Assembly (NCBI GenBank): GCA_002688175.1
Contig: NZCC01000063.1
Coordinates: 1-37,349 of the forward strand
Direction: 5' to 3'
DNA from: Chromatiales bacterium
GTDB taxonomy: Bacteria > Pseudomonadota > Gammaproteobacteria > Steroidobacterales > GCA-2729495
Length of the DNA stretch: 37,349 nucleotides
Positions 8,028 to 14,653 of the stretch are shown in pieces. Under the pieces are notes generated by a model. The model was not told the origin of the DNA. It saw nothing but the letters and a program-made list of their open reading frames with translations, and did not search any database. How positions within the stretch are numbered: the first letter of the stretch is position 1; the number at the start of each line of letters is the position of its first letter. The translations under genes were made by a program, and so were the position numbers.

Positions 8028-8250
8028 GAATTTCTGCCTGATCGTAGCACCTGAGTGCTTTACCTCCGGCTTATTCCGGTTTGAGGAGGGTCACCATAAG
8101 CAGATGCACGCCGTACGATGTCCTAATTAGCTTATTTGGCCGTTCGTCATAAGTGGATCGGGCCCATCTTCAATTTTCATATTGTTTCATTCTCTGCCGG
8201 TATGCTGACAAGTCTCATCATACGAAGAAAGGGTAGGAAATTCTATCGAA
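8028..8250. other. Intergenic region, nothing recognised
   Basis: Upstream of the minus-strand glycosyltransferase pair. It must contain their promoter, but I see no clear -35/-10 pair. I could not extend the adjacent transposase relic into it. Confidence 0.3.
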
Positions 8251-8400
8251 TCAGCGCAGCTGATCCGATGCCAGCAAGATCTGGTTTTTCATTGAGCTGT
8301 GCCAGCGTTCGATCTTCCGCTGTGTCTGCGGATGATAGGAACGGCCTCATGTATGTGCCATGCTGTTGTTTGCCAGGTCGTGGAAAATTCATGTACTGCA
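8251..8400 (-). pseudogene. Integrase-core transposase relic (IS3-like)
   Basis: Read from 8337 down to 8253 on the minus strand, the frame gives YHPQTQRKIERWHSSMKNQ followed by ILLASDQLR and a stop. This is the hallmark region of rve/integrase-core transposases, where the consensus is YHPQTQGKIERWH followed by a Ser/Met/Lys-rich helix and the catalytic Glu sits in KIERWH. The same frame upstream reads SMAHT-stop-GRS, with TGA (8347-8349) where an Arg codon (CGA) is expected from T-R-G-R-P-Y. The fragment ends where the VOC gene starts and has no other transposase domain left. It marks past IS activity at the left border of the accessory stretch. Confidence 0.68.
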
Positions 8401-8412
8401 GGTTAGGTTCCA

Positions 8413-8774
8413 ATGTCTGGATTAAAAGTCCGTATCCAGACTAACGATTTCAAGGCGTGTTTGAATTTTTATACTCATCATCTTGGCATGAAAATACTGG
8501 ATTCCCGGGATGGAAATGATGATCGGGGCGTAATACTTGGATTTAGTACTGCGACAACAGGTGAAGCATTCCTGAAACTTGCATACAATGATAGCCTGAA
8601 GCAATACGAGGGACTGAGTCTGTAATTTCGTGTTCCGGACCTCAGGGATATAGAGAAGAGGTTACGGGGTATTATTGCGTACCGAGGACCAGAAAAAGAC
8701 CCTGGGGAAGCACTTACCTGTATTTGACGGACCCGCTTGGGATGCCCATCATAATGTTTGAGGGTGAGTTGTGA
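8413..8774 (+). pseudogene. VOC (glyoxalase/bleomycin resistance) family gene, broken
   Basis: The ATG at 8413 opens a vicinal-oxygen-chelate fold: MSGLKVRIQTNDFKACLNFY then THHLGMKILDSRDGND, the usual first beta-alpha-beta unit. A TAA at 8623-8625 stops it after 70 residues, but the same frame continues with FRVPDLRDIEKRLRG. Near 8705-8722 the frame shifts by one, and the frame-two reading YLYLTDPLGMPIIMFEGEL ends at TGA 8772-8774, the canonical C-terminal VOC strand with its metal-ligand Glu (MFE). Two independent lesions indicate a decaying gene rather than a short functional one. Function before decay was probably a small-molecule lyase or resistance protein. Confidence 0.75.
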
Positions 8775-8864
8775 AGCAACGTACTGGCAGTCGCCTGGCT
8801 AGTGCAAGAGGCGGGCTTACGTCGTGGCCGGTTGTTATTGCAGGCGTTAGGTAGATTTGTATTT

Positions 8865-9071
8865 ATGAAAAAGATGCCCTTCTATAAAATATTTATTCTC
8901 ACGCTAAGTGTTTTCGCTATTCTTACGTATGTATTAGTACTGTATTTAGAAAGCAAACATGTCTTTGACAGTATAGGCGTTGGAAATACGGTATTAACTG
9001 CCATGGTTATTCCTATGCTACCGGCACTGCTGATTAGCATATGGTGGTGGAATTCTCAGGACAAAGAGTAG
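8865..9071 (+). CDS. Small membrane protein, unknown
   Basis: A 68-residue protein starting MKKMPFYK, with two hydrophobic segments (about 9-28 and 42-61) separated by ESKHVFDSIGVGNTV and ending in a short acidic tail after WWW. A longer reading frame opens at 8802, but its extra N-terminus is Arg-rich and unlike a protein start, so the ATG at 8865 is preferred. I recognise no family. It is flanked by a broken VOC gene and a GNAT gene in the same direction. Confidence 0.5.
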   Translation: MKKMPFYKIFILTLSVFAILTYVLVLYLESKHVFDSIGVGNTVLTAMVIPMLPALLISIWWWNSQDKE

Positions 9072-9220
9072 GTGTGCACATATGTGGCCAGGAAGTTTGG
9101 GGTGTGGTGCGCCTGACCAGGCACAGGCATTGACATTTAAGCTGGCCCCAATTTGCTGTGACCAAGCAGCATCTGCATCAAATACATCACTTTCAGGCAT
9201 CAGTTACTGAATTATTGCAG

Positions 9221-9676
9221 ATGGAAATTCGTCTCGATGATGTAAGTAACCTTGAGATTATTAATTTGTTACAGGAGCATCTTCATAGTATGGCGCTGCA
9301 TTCACCGCCCGAAAGTGTACATGCCCTGGACATTAAAGCATTACGCCAGCCGGATGTTACGTTTTGGAGCGTGTGGCGAAATACTAGCTTGGTCGGTTGC
9401 GGTGCGATTAGAGAGCTAAATCCCCGTCATGGCGAGATCAAGTCGATGCATACGGCCTCTTTACATCAGCGGACAGGCGTTGCGACCCGGCTTTTGCAAC
9501 ACCTCCTGGATGAAGGTGAGCGGCGTTCTTATGAGCGACTAAGTTTGGAAACGGGTTCTATGAAAGCCTTTGCAGCTGCTCGTAAATTGTACTCTGGCTT
9601 CGGGTTCAAACTGTGTGGGCCGTTTGGAGATTACGTTGAAGATCCGCACAGTGTATTCATGACGAAAATGTTATGA
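9221..9676 (+). CDS. GNAT family N-acetyltransferase
   Basis: About 151 residues from the ATG at 9221; a GTG at 9158 would add 21 residues that do not look conserved. Visible family features are MEIRLDDVSNLEIINLLQEH, then SPPESVHALDIKALRQPDVT and FWSVWRNTSLVGCGAIREL, then the acetyl-CoA-binding motif A (HGEIKSMHTASLHQRTGVAT; usual Q/R-x-x-G-x-G/A) and motif B (RLSLETGSMKAFAAARKLY, then SGFGF). The order and the ESVHALD and SLETGS segments fit a widespread subgroup of uncharacterised acetyltransferases. Substrate unknown. Its stop overlaps the start of a YciI-like fragment (ATGA). Confidence 0.85.
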   Translation: MEIRLDDVSNLEIINLLQEHLHSMALHSPPESVHALDIKALRQPDVTFWSVWRNTSLVGCGAIRELNPRHGEIKSMHTASLHQRTGVATRLLQHLLDEGERRSYERLSLETGSMKAFAAARKLYSGFGFKLCGPFGDYVEDPHSVFMTKML

Positions 9677-9816
9677 GGGGTGAAATGGCAATGCCGGGTT
9701 TCACGGTAATTGCAGCTGATTCCATGGAGGCTGCGCTGTTGATTACAAAGGCATGTCCTTTTCATGATGTTGACGGCTCGCTTGAGGTGTCAGAGTTAAT
9801 TCAGATGTCAGGCTGA
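9673..9816 (+). pseudogene. C-terminal fragment of a YciI/YCII-family protein
   Basis: A 47-residue frame beginning at the ATG that overlaps the GNAT stop (ATGA). It reads PGFTVIAADSMEAALLITKA followed by CPFHDVDGSLEVSELIQM, matching the C-terminal half of small YCII-related proteins (AdSxeeAlelakacPf, then a strand with vEV-re-l). The N-terminal half, with the family's His/Asp motif, is absent. It is most simply a truncated relic. The short frame is in a position to be translated by coupling, so a residual peptide is possible. Confidence 0.55.
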
Positions 9817-9842
9817 AAGTAAATTATCTTAAGACATTCAGC

Positions 9843-9858
9843 ATACAGTTCGCTGTAT
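9843..9858. other. Small hairpin with TTCG loop
   Basis: Six-base arms (atacag and ctgtat) around a TTCG tetraloop, 27 bp after the YciI fragment stop. No T-tract follows, so it is at most a weak terminator or an RNA-stability element. Confidence 0.25.
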
Positions 9859-9919
9859 TAGGTGTTTTATGGCGAATTTATGATTCAGTGCCGAGATACT
9901 TAATGTATAGGGAGCAACA

Positions 9920-10031
9920 ATGAAATATCCCCTATTAATGATTCTTTTACTTTTTTTCCAGTGGAAGTTCAAATACCAATGCGGCAACTGGAACGAATGA
10001 TGACAGCTCTGACACGCTGTTTCTGATCAGC
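9920..10031 (+). other. Out-of-frame signal peptide segment of the following gene
   Basis: An ATG at 9920, well placed after a ribosome-binding site (gggagcaac), encodes MKYPLLMILLLFF, a typical secretion signal. The frame then leaves the mature protein. The frame of the downstream SnoaL-like protein continues upstream as SSGSSNTNAATGTNDDSSDT and meets the signal peptide at a run of seven T (9951-9957); removing one T would join them. So the full gene probably spans 9920-10442 and carries a one-base slip. The cause could be mutation, homopolymer sequencing error or slippage. Confidence 0.55.
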
Positions 10032-10442
10032 ATGATCGCAGCCAGGGAGAAGGCGATGATTGAGAAAGATATCGATACAGTAATGTCTCAATTTAGTGAT
10101 GATGCTACCTGGATAAATTCTCAGGGGTATTATTTTGAAGGAAAGCAGAACGTACTGGAATTTCACAGCATGCTTGCCGGTAACAATTTATTGGGCTATT
10201 TATACCAGGCAGGTGAACCAAGGATAAGGCTCATCGATTCATCCAATGCGATTGTTTACTATTCATGGAAGATGTTTTGGTATCAGAAAGGTGACCCTTC
10301 AGATATTACCAAAAAAGAGATTGGACTCATGACCTTAACCGCACAAAAACGCCAGGGTAACTGGCATTGGATTGCTGTTACCAATCAATACACACCAGAT
10401 TTCTATGAGGAAATCAATCCGGTTACGATTGATGGCCATTAG
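10032..10442 (+). CDS. SnoaL/DUF4440-like (NTF2-fold) protein, separated from its signal peptide
   Basis: The intact domain (136 residues from 10032) has the NTF2-like pattern: helix MIAAREKAMIEKDIDTVMSQ, then FSDDATWINSQGYYFEGKQN (the usual y.dDa.w....g..f.G...), then beta strands with YYSWKMFWYQKG and LTAQKRQGNWHWIAVTNQY, the last being the conserved Trp/Ile-strand. Such proteins are small cone-shaped ligand binders or enzymes with varied roles. The segment upstream of 10032 in the same frame (from about 9957) is open and Ser/Thr/Asn-rich, like the linker of an exported protein, and joins a signal peptide across a one-base frameshift. Whether a functional exported product is made cannot be told. 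Confidence 0.65.
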   Translation: MIAAREKAMIEKDIDTVMSQFSDDATWINSQGYYFEGKQNVLEFHSMLAGNNLLGYLYQAGEPRIRLIDSSNAIVYYSWKMFWYQKGDPSDITKKEIGLMTLTAQKRQGNWHWIAVTNQYTPDFYEEINPVTIDGH

Positions 10443-10542
10443 ATGCCTGACAGGCTTTGTTCTCAATTAAAGCTCGATGGAGATTGATTGACCAGTTAAC
10501 TTACCAGCTCACAATTGACTTGATGGCATGAGGGTATCCGGG

Positions 10543-10983
10543 ATGAAGCAACGTAATCGTAAAATATACTTTGGTTTCATAGCTGTGCTGATGTTGTCCG
10601 AGATGATCACCAGCAATGTTTATAGCCTGATTGGACCGCTGGAGGATACGGCTGAATTGATGGGGGTCAGTGTCTCAGTTGAAAGTATACGCCTGGTTAT
10701 TTTGATTATTCTTGATGTTATTCCGGGTGTGGGTGCAGTGCTCGTATTATGGGCGTATAGAAGTGCAGATGCTGTGTATGTCGGTCGTCTGGGGGTAATC
10801 CTGACCACTGGTGGTATGTTGGCCTATGGTATTTATCAATTTTGGTCAGCAACTTTCCAGTTGGGCAATATGCAGAATTTTGTAAGGTTAGTAGGCGTTG
10901 TATACGCTTCGCTGGGCATTATTGCCTGGTTGGTTGGCCGCGATCTGAGACAAGGATTATCGAGATCTGACCGGCAGGCCTAG
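10543..10983 (+). CDS. Four-helix membrane protein, unknown
   Basis: About 146 residues with four hydrophobic segments (near 8-28, 53-75, 84-104 and 113-132). The loops carry GPLEDTAELMGVSVSVESIR and FWSATFQLGNMQNFVRLVG, and the tail (RDLRQGLSRSD) is basic, suggesting a cytoplasmic C-terminus. The first ATG in frame is at 10528. The ATG at 10543 has a better-placed ribosome-binding site (gaggg, eight bases upstream) and begins MKQRNRK, a normal inside-positive start. No family recognised. Confidence 0.6.
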   Translation: MKQRNRKIYFGFIAVLMLSEMITSNVYSLIGPLEDTAELMGVSVSVESIRLVILIILDVIPGVGAVLVLWAYRSADAVYVGRLGVILTTGGMLAYGIYQFWSATFQLGNMQNFVRLVGVVYASLGIIAWLVGRDLRQGLSRSDRQA

Positions 10984-11050
10984 ATATACACATGGACTGT
11001 TAACAGGCTGATTACTGAGATTCAAAGTATCGGAGACGAGGCGAAGTAAT

Positions 11051-11449
11051 ATGCAATTTAATGGCATGGATTCAGATCAGGCGCGAACCTTTGCTGAGAT
11101 GTGGTTACCTGCATGGAGCGGCAATAATCCCGAGCTACTAGCTTCATTCTATACAGCCGATGCCTGCTATTCAGATCCGACAATCCCGGCAGGCATTAGG
11201 GGACGTGATGATCTTCAGGCATATTTTGCAAAGTTACTCGCACAAAATCCAGAATGGGTATGGTTGCAGCGTGGCTCAATACCATTGCAGGACGGTTTTC
11301 TGAATCAGTAGCACGCATCAATTCCGGTTGGAGAAAAAATTGTGCAAGCAGACGGAGTCTGCAGTGTCCAGCTGCGTGATAATCTTATTTATGCGAACCA
11401 CGTCTACTTTGATCGATCTGAACTCATTAAAGTATTGGCAAATGCGTGA
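11051..11449 (+). pseudogene. SnoaL-like (NTF2-fold) gene interrupted by an amber stop
   Basis: The frame starts at an ATG with gaggcg upstream and reads ARTFAEMWLPAWSGNNPELL then ASFYTADACYSDPTIPAGIR and GRDDLQAYF, a textbook SnoaL-like domain start. It stops at TAG 11309-11311 after 86 residues. The same frame continues with HASIPVGEKIVQADGVCSVQ and ANHVYFDRSEL to a TGA at 11447-11449, supplying the missing strands (iPvg...GV..v......YFDr.el). In relatives a Trp often precedes this iPvG strand, so TGG to TAG is the likely lesion. Full length would be 132 residues. A single-base error in the assembly would restore it. Confidence 0.75.
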
Positions 11450-11485
11450 CCAGATAAACCCCGGTAGATTACAGCAGAGGACTTC

Positions 11486-11725
11486 ATGATGCTGCCACTA
11501 TTCATAATACTGGGTGGCCTGAGTCTGTCATGGTATCTCATTGATTTAGCATCAGAATCAGTTATTGGAAGAGTGCTCGCGCCACTTGGTCTGACGCTGT
11601 TCTTTATTGCACTGGCACTTTGGATTGTTTTCAGGCTGCATTCCACAGGCATTAAGCAAACAAGCGATTCATCCGGAGGTGGTTTTGGTGCCGATGGTTT
11701 CGGCGATGGTGGCGGAGGCGATTGA
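11486..11725 (+). CDS. Small membrane protein with Gly/Asp-rich tail
   Basis: A 79-residue protein with two hydrophobic segments (about 2-22 and 29-50) and a C-terminal tail SSGGGFGADGFGDGGGGD. Glycine-rich tails of this kind occur at the ends of several small or TPM-like membrane proteins, but I cannot assign a family. A ribosome-binding site (gagga) precedes the two adjacent ATG codons. The last 57 bases overlap the convergent gene at 11669-12178. Confidence 0.6.
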   Translation: MMLPLFIILGGLSLSWYLIDLASESVIGRVLAPLGLTLFFIALALWIVFRLHSTGIKQTSDSSGGGFGADGFGDGGGGD

Positions 11726-12178
11726 TACTTCTGCCCCTCTGCGCCAGAGAATCACTCCGGCAAAGCCAATATAAGCCGCCGCTAAAACCCAGATTTCATG
11801 TAAGCCCTGGTGAACCGCAAACCTTGCTGACATTTCAAATCCGATATAGAGAAATGTATATGCGATCGGCAGCAATAGAGCAATACATTTGAACAGTATG
11901 GAACGCCGCCTGTTGCGTACGCCCAGCCAGTACCAAATAAAAACAAATAGCATCGTGTGACTGCCGATCAGCCAATAATAAAAAGGCGCATAGTTAAGAT
12001 AATGATTTATAACAAAAAAACTGGACCCCAAGCAGGTTAGAAGAACATATTTCCATTCATGTAGTGCCAGGCCCAGAAGCTTTTCCCATATTAATACGAG
12101 AACGATATAGGATAACCAGGTCCCAAATAGCATTTCGTGAAAAGCGATTGGTCCTTGCCAGGCTGGATCAGGTTGCAT
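11669..12178 (-). CDS. Multi-spanning membrane protein, unknown
   Basis: A 169-residue protein with about five hydrophobic segments: LFGTWLSYIVLVLIWEKLLG, YVLLTCLGSSFFVINHYL, FYYWLIGSHTMLFVFIWYWL, CIALLLPIAYTFLYIGFEM and WVLAAAYIGFAGVILWRR. It ends in a Ser/Thr/Ala tail. Positive residues (VRNRRRSILFK) follow the third segment. It is the only minus-strand gene within the 8.4-15.6 kb accessory stretch. Its final 19 codons are antisense to the Gly-rich tail of the convergent gene, and the shared part is low-complexity in both. No family recognised. Confidence 0.65.
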   Translation of the reverse strand: MQPDPAWQGPIAFHEMLFGTWLSYIVLVLIWEKLLGLALHEWKYVLLTCLGSSFFVINHYLNYAPFYYWLIGSHTMLFVFIWYWLGVRNRRRSILFKCIALLLPIAYTFLYIGFEMSARFAVHQGLHEIWVLAAAYIGFAGVILWRRGAEVSIASATIAETIGTKTTSG

Positions 12179-12350
12179 GCTAAATACTCTTGATTATTTC
12201 ATGTCAGCATACACCGATTGGTATAGTAAGTTGGTGGGATATGCTGAAGGTGCTTCTAAAAGATAGAAATTTATAATTCCTCACCAGCGCGAAAATATTT
12301 AAACGTAATTCGCAAGGTTATTTTCTCTGATAGTTATTTATGTCTGGTAA

Positions 12351-12354
12351 GGAG
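12351..12354 (+). promoter_or_regulatory. Ribosome-binding site deciding the methyltransferase start
   Basis: The sequence aaggagt ends directly at an ATG (12356), too close for that codon to be used. The next in-frame ATG (12365) lies ten bases after GGAG and is the likely start. Confidence 0.6.
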
Positions 12355-12364
12355 TATGAATAAG

Positions 12365-13198
12365 ATGTCGGCTTCCGACAGCAGTGTCTCGGAGCATTAC
12401 ACCAAACCTGAACTTGAAGAACAGATCCTTGCGGCCCTTAAAGCGGCAGGTAAGGATCCGGATGACCTGACTGTTGATGATCTGGCTGCGGTCGACGAGT
12501 TCCATATACGTGGCCGTAAGGCCACCGAAGAGCTGGCACAATGGGCAAAGATCCGCTCGGAACATTCGTTGCTGGATGTGGGTTGCGGCTTGGGCGGTAC
12601 CAGTCGTTATCTGGCAACTGCCTTTGGTTGTGACGTTGTCGGGCTGGACCTGACTGAAGAATACTGTCGAATTGCCAGGATGCTGTCAGCCAGAACCGGA
12701 TTAATGGCAAAAACTGTTTTTCATCAGGGTAGTGCGCTCGCGTTACCGTTTGCCGACCAGAGCTTTGATATCGTCTGGACAGAACATGTACAGATGAATA
12801 TTGCTGACAAGGCCGGCTTTTATAGTGAAATTACAAGGGTATTGAAGCCCGGCGGGCAGTTGGTATTTCATGACATTTTTTCCGGCGCTAATGAAGATTT
12901 ACAATACCCGGTTCCGTGGGCCGCTGATGAGTCAGTTAGTCATTTGATTGCTGTTGAAGATCTCCGATCTGTATTGTCCAGTCTGGAATATATTCATGTG
13001 CAATGGGAAGATAAAACCAGCGAATCGACAGCTTTCTTTCGAACAGTTGTGGAACAGGTGCAGGATAAGGGCTGGGCCCCGATTGGGCTGCACATATTGA
13101 TGGGCGATGATGCAAAAACCAAGTTCAGCAATATGCTCAGTAATCTGGAAATGAATCGAGTGCGAGTGGTGCAGGCAGTTATGACGCGAGGCAAGTAA
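12365..13198 (+). CDS. Class I SAM-dependent methyltransferase
   Basis: About 277 residues. Motif I is LLDVGCGLGGTSRYLATAFG (about 70-89). It is followed by VVGLDLTEEYC (acidic residue after beta 2), GSALALPFADQSFDIVWTEH (motif II region) and EITRVLKPGGQLVFHDIFSG (motif III). These are standard SAM-binding landmarks of the UbiE/sarcosine-dimethylglycine methyltransferase-like group. The region before motif I (DEFHIRGRKATEELAQWAKI) is like that of glycine/sarcosine and phosphoethanolamine-type N-methyltransferases, but the substrate is not determinable. It is the largest intact enzyme in the accessory stretch together with the hydrolase at 14654. Its GC content looks higher than that of the small membrane genes around it. 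Confidence 0.85.
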   Translation: MSASDSSVSEHYTKPELEEQILAALKAAGKDPDDLTVDDLAAVDEFHIRGRKATEELAQWAKIRSEHSLLDVGCGLGGTSRYLATAFGCDVVGLDLTEEYCRIARMLSARTGLMAKTVFHQGSALALPFADQSFDIVWTEHVQMNIADKAGFYSEITRVLKPGGQLVFHDIFSGANEDLQYPVPWAADESVSHLIAVEDLRSVLSSLEYIHVQWEDKTSESTAFFRTVVEQVQDKGWAPIGLHILMGDDAKTKFSNMLSNLEMNRVRVVQAVMTRGK

Positions 13199-13310
13199 GA
13201 TTTATTGGCATTTGACCGGAAGTACAAAGACGTTGTTGTTGCGTAGGGCTGATGGTCACAGTTTTTCATTGTTATGCTAAGTGAGTGTCAGGATTTAGAG
13301 GTGTCTCATA

Positions 13311-13694
13311 ATGTTTTACTCAGGTCATTGTCACTGTAGAGCCGTTGGATTTGAGATCGAGGCTGCTGAAAAGCTTGTCTGCCAGGAGTGCAACTGCTCA
13401 ATTTGCCAAATGAGCGGCTATATACATCTTATCGTGCCAAAATCAGCGTTCAGGCTTGTGCAGGGTCAGGACTCCCTTAGGACTTACACCTTCAATACCG
13501 GGGTAGCACAGCACTATTTCTGTCGCACATGTGGCATAAAGGCGTTTTATATTCCAAGATCAAATCCGGATGGTTATGATATTAATGTTCGCTGTCTGGA
13601 TCCCATGCCAGAGAACATCACTATCGATCAATTCGATGGAAAAAACTGGGAAGAGCACGCGCATAAGCTGCGGCATCTTAGTAAAGAAAGCTAA
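13311..13694 (+). CDS. GFA family (glutathione-dependent formaldehyde-activating/CENP-V-like) zinc protein
   Basis: A 127-residue protein with the GFA zinc-binding pattern: GHCHCRAVGFEIE at the N-terminus (C-x-C), CQECNCSICQMSG (about 29-41; C-x-x-C-x-C-x-x-C) and YFCRTCGIKAFYIPR (C-x-x-C followed by Gly and an aromatic strand). A final strand with NVRCLD completes the fold. Members include a formaldehyde-glutathione adduct enzyme and many uncharacterised proteins; a specific reaction cannot be claimed. Plus strand, between the methyltransferase and a DUF1304 gene, each with its own ribosome-binding site. Confidence 0.88.
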   Translation: MFYSGHCHCRAVGFEIEAAEKLVCQECNCSICQMSGYIHLIVPKSAFRLVQGQDSLRTYTFNTGVAQHYFCRTCGIKAFYIPRSNPDGYDINVRCLDPMPENITIDQFDGKNWEEHAHKLRHLSKES

Positions 13695-13745
13695 CTAACT
13701 TGATGGCAAGCAGTCATTATCGATAGGCTGTGGCAGGTGGATAGA

Positions 13746-14099
13746 ATGACGATTATTGCCAATACATTGATTGGGTTTGTTGCCCTTTTACATATCTATT
13801 TTCTTATTCTGGAGATGTTTTATTGGGACAAGCCTTTAGGTTTGCGAACATTTGGGATGAGTCAGGAATCTGCGAATGCATCAAAATCGCTGGCAATGAA
13901 TCAGGGGTTATACAATGGTTTTTTAGCTGCAGGGCTTGTGTGGGGACTGAGTCTTGGTTCCGCAGGCATGGCAATTAAGATTTTCTTTCTTGGATGTATT
14001 GTGGTGGCAGAAATTTTTGGAGCTATAACGGCCAATAGAAAGATTTTGTTTGTTCAGGCGCTGCCAGCGGCCTTGGCACTTGCTATGGTGGTTATTTAA
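13746..14099 (+). CDS. DUF1304 family membrane protein
   Basis: About 117 residues with four hydrophobic segments. The first ends LLHIYFLILEMFYWDKPLGL and is followed by RTFGMSQESANASKSLAMNQ then GLYNGFLAAGLVWGL, the conserved His...Glu-Met-...-Trp and NQGLYNGFLA signatures of DUF1304. A GTG at 13737 is in frame, but the aggtgg ribosome-binding site overlaps it and fits the ATG at 13746. The family has no established function. It sits immediately before another small membrane protein gene (31 bp gap), possibly co-transcribed. Confidence 0.85.
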   Translation: MTIIANTLIGFVALLHIYFLILEMFYWDKPLGLRTFGMSQESANASKSLAMNQGLYNGFLAAGLVWGLSLGSAGMAIKIFFLGCIVVAEIFGAITANRKILFVQALPAALALAMVVI

Positions 14100-14130
14100 A
14101 TAAATATTTCGTGGTACAGGAGTGTTACTG

Positions 14131-14616
14131 ATGTCAGCTGAACTTTCTAATATTAAAGTTGGTCTCGCTATTATTTTACTGGGTCTGTTTTTTAATATTG
14201 CTCTCGGTATTTCATTTGGGGTGAATGAAGATGTTTATAAGAATTATGTCGCTGAGGGTATTGCGGCTCATCCTGAGGTTCACGACGAGAAGAGCAAGGA
14301 TAAAATTTGGAGATATGCTCAGCGGACTCACTTTCATGCGGGTGGCATCGCAGCTTTCTGCCTGGGGCTAATTATCCTGATCATGTACTCTGATTTACGA
14401 GCCCGGATGAAGCAAATTTCGTCGATTCTGATAGGGCTCGGCAGCTTTTATCCACTGGCATGGCTGAGCATGTTTATCCTGGCGCCTTCTCTCGGTCGCG
14501 GTGTCGCTCACGAACATATTTTCACGAAGTTGTTCACTGGTATTGGTGTAGGCGGAATATTGCTGGGGAGTTTTATTCTGTTGGCAAATATATACCTTGG
14601 CCGCTTTAGGGATTGA
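14131..14616 (+). CDS. Four-helix membrane protein, unknown
   Basis: About 161 residues with four hydrophobic segments (near 10-28, 72-90, 101-121 and 138-158). A soluble loop (VNEDVYKNYVAEGIAAHPEV) is followed by RYAQRTHFHAGGIAAFCLGL, where two His face the second segment. The caggag ribosome-binding site is eight bases before the ATG at 14131; a GTG at 14122 overlaps that site and is rejected. The layout (H-x-H-A-G-G-I in a helix) recalls quinol or heme-binding membrane proteins, but this is weak and I assign no function. Confidence 0.62.
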   Translation: MSAELSNIKVGLAIILLGLFFNIALGISFGVNEDVYKNYVAEGIAAHPEVHDEKSKDKIWRYAQRTHFHAGGIAAFCLGLIILIMYSDLRARMKQISSILIGLGSFYPLAWLSMFILAPSLGRGVAHEHIFTKLFTGIGVGGILLGSFILLANIYLGRFRD

Positions 14617-14653
14617 TGAAGACTTGTTCTGCGCTAAAAAGGGTCAGTAAGCT

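Noticed and set aside
8136-8444. 102-residue plus-strand ORF
   Set aside because: It is antisense to the transposase relic, has no protein-like features and runs into the VOC start.
8802-8860. Integron attC site (gcgttaggt at 8844-8852) before a small gene
   Set aside because: Only one core-like GTTAGGT was found; the partner RYYYAAC core and the paired L boxes are not convincing, and the other intergenic gaps to 15.5 kb show none.
4933-11311. TAG recoding (amber suppression) as a system-wide feature
   Set aside because: Intact genes such as the MFS transporter and lptE end at TAG, and other lesions here are TAA, TGA and frameshifts, so ordinary gene decay or errors explain it.
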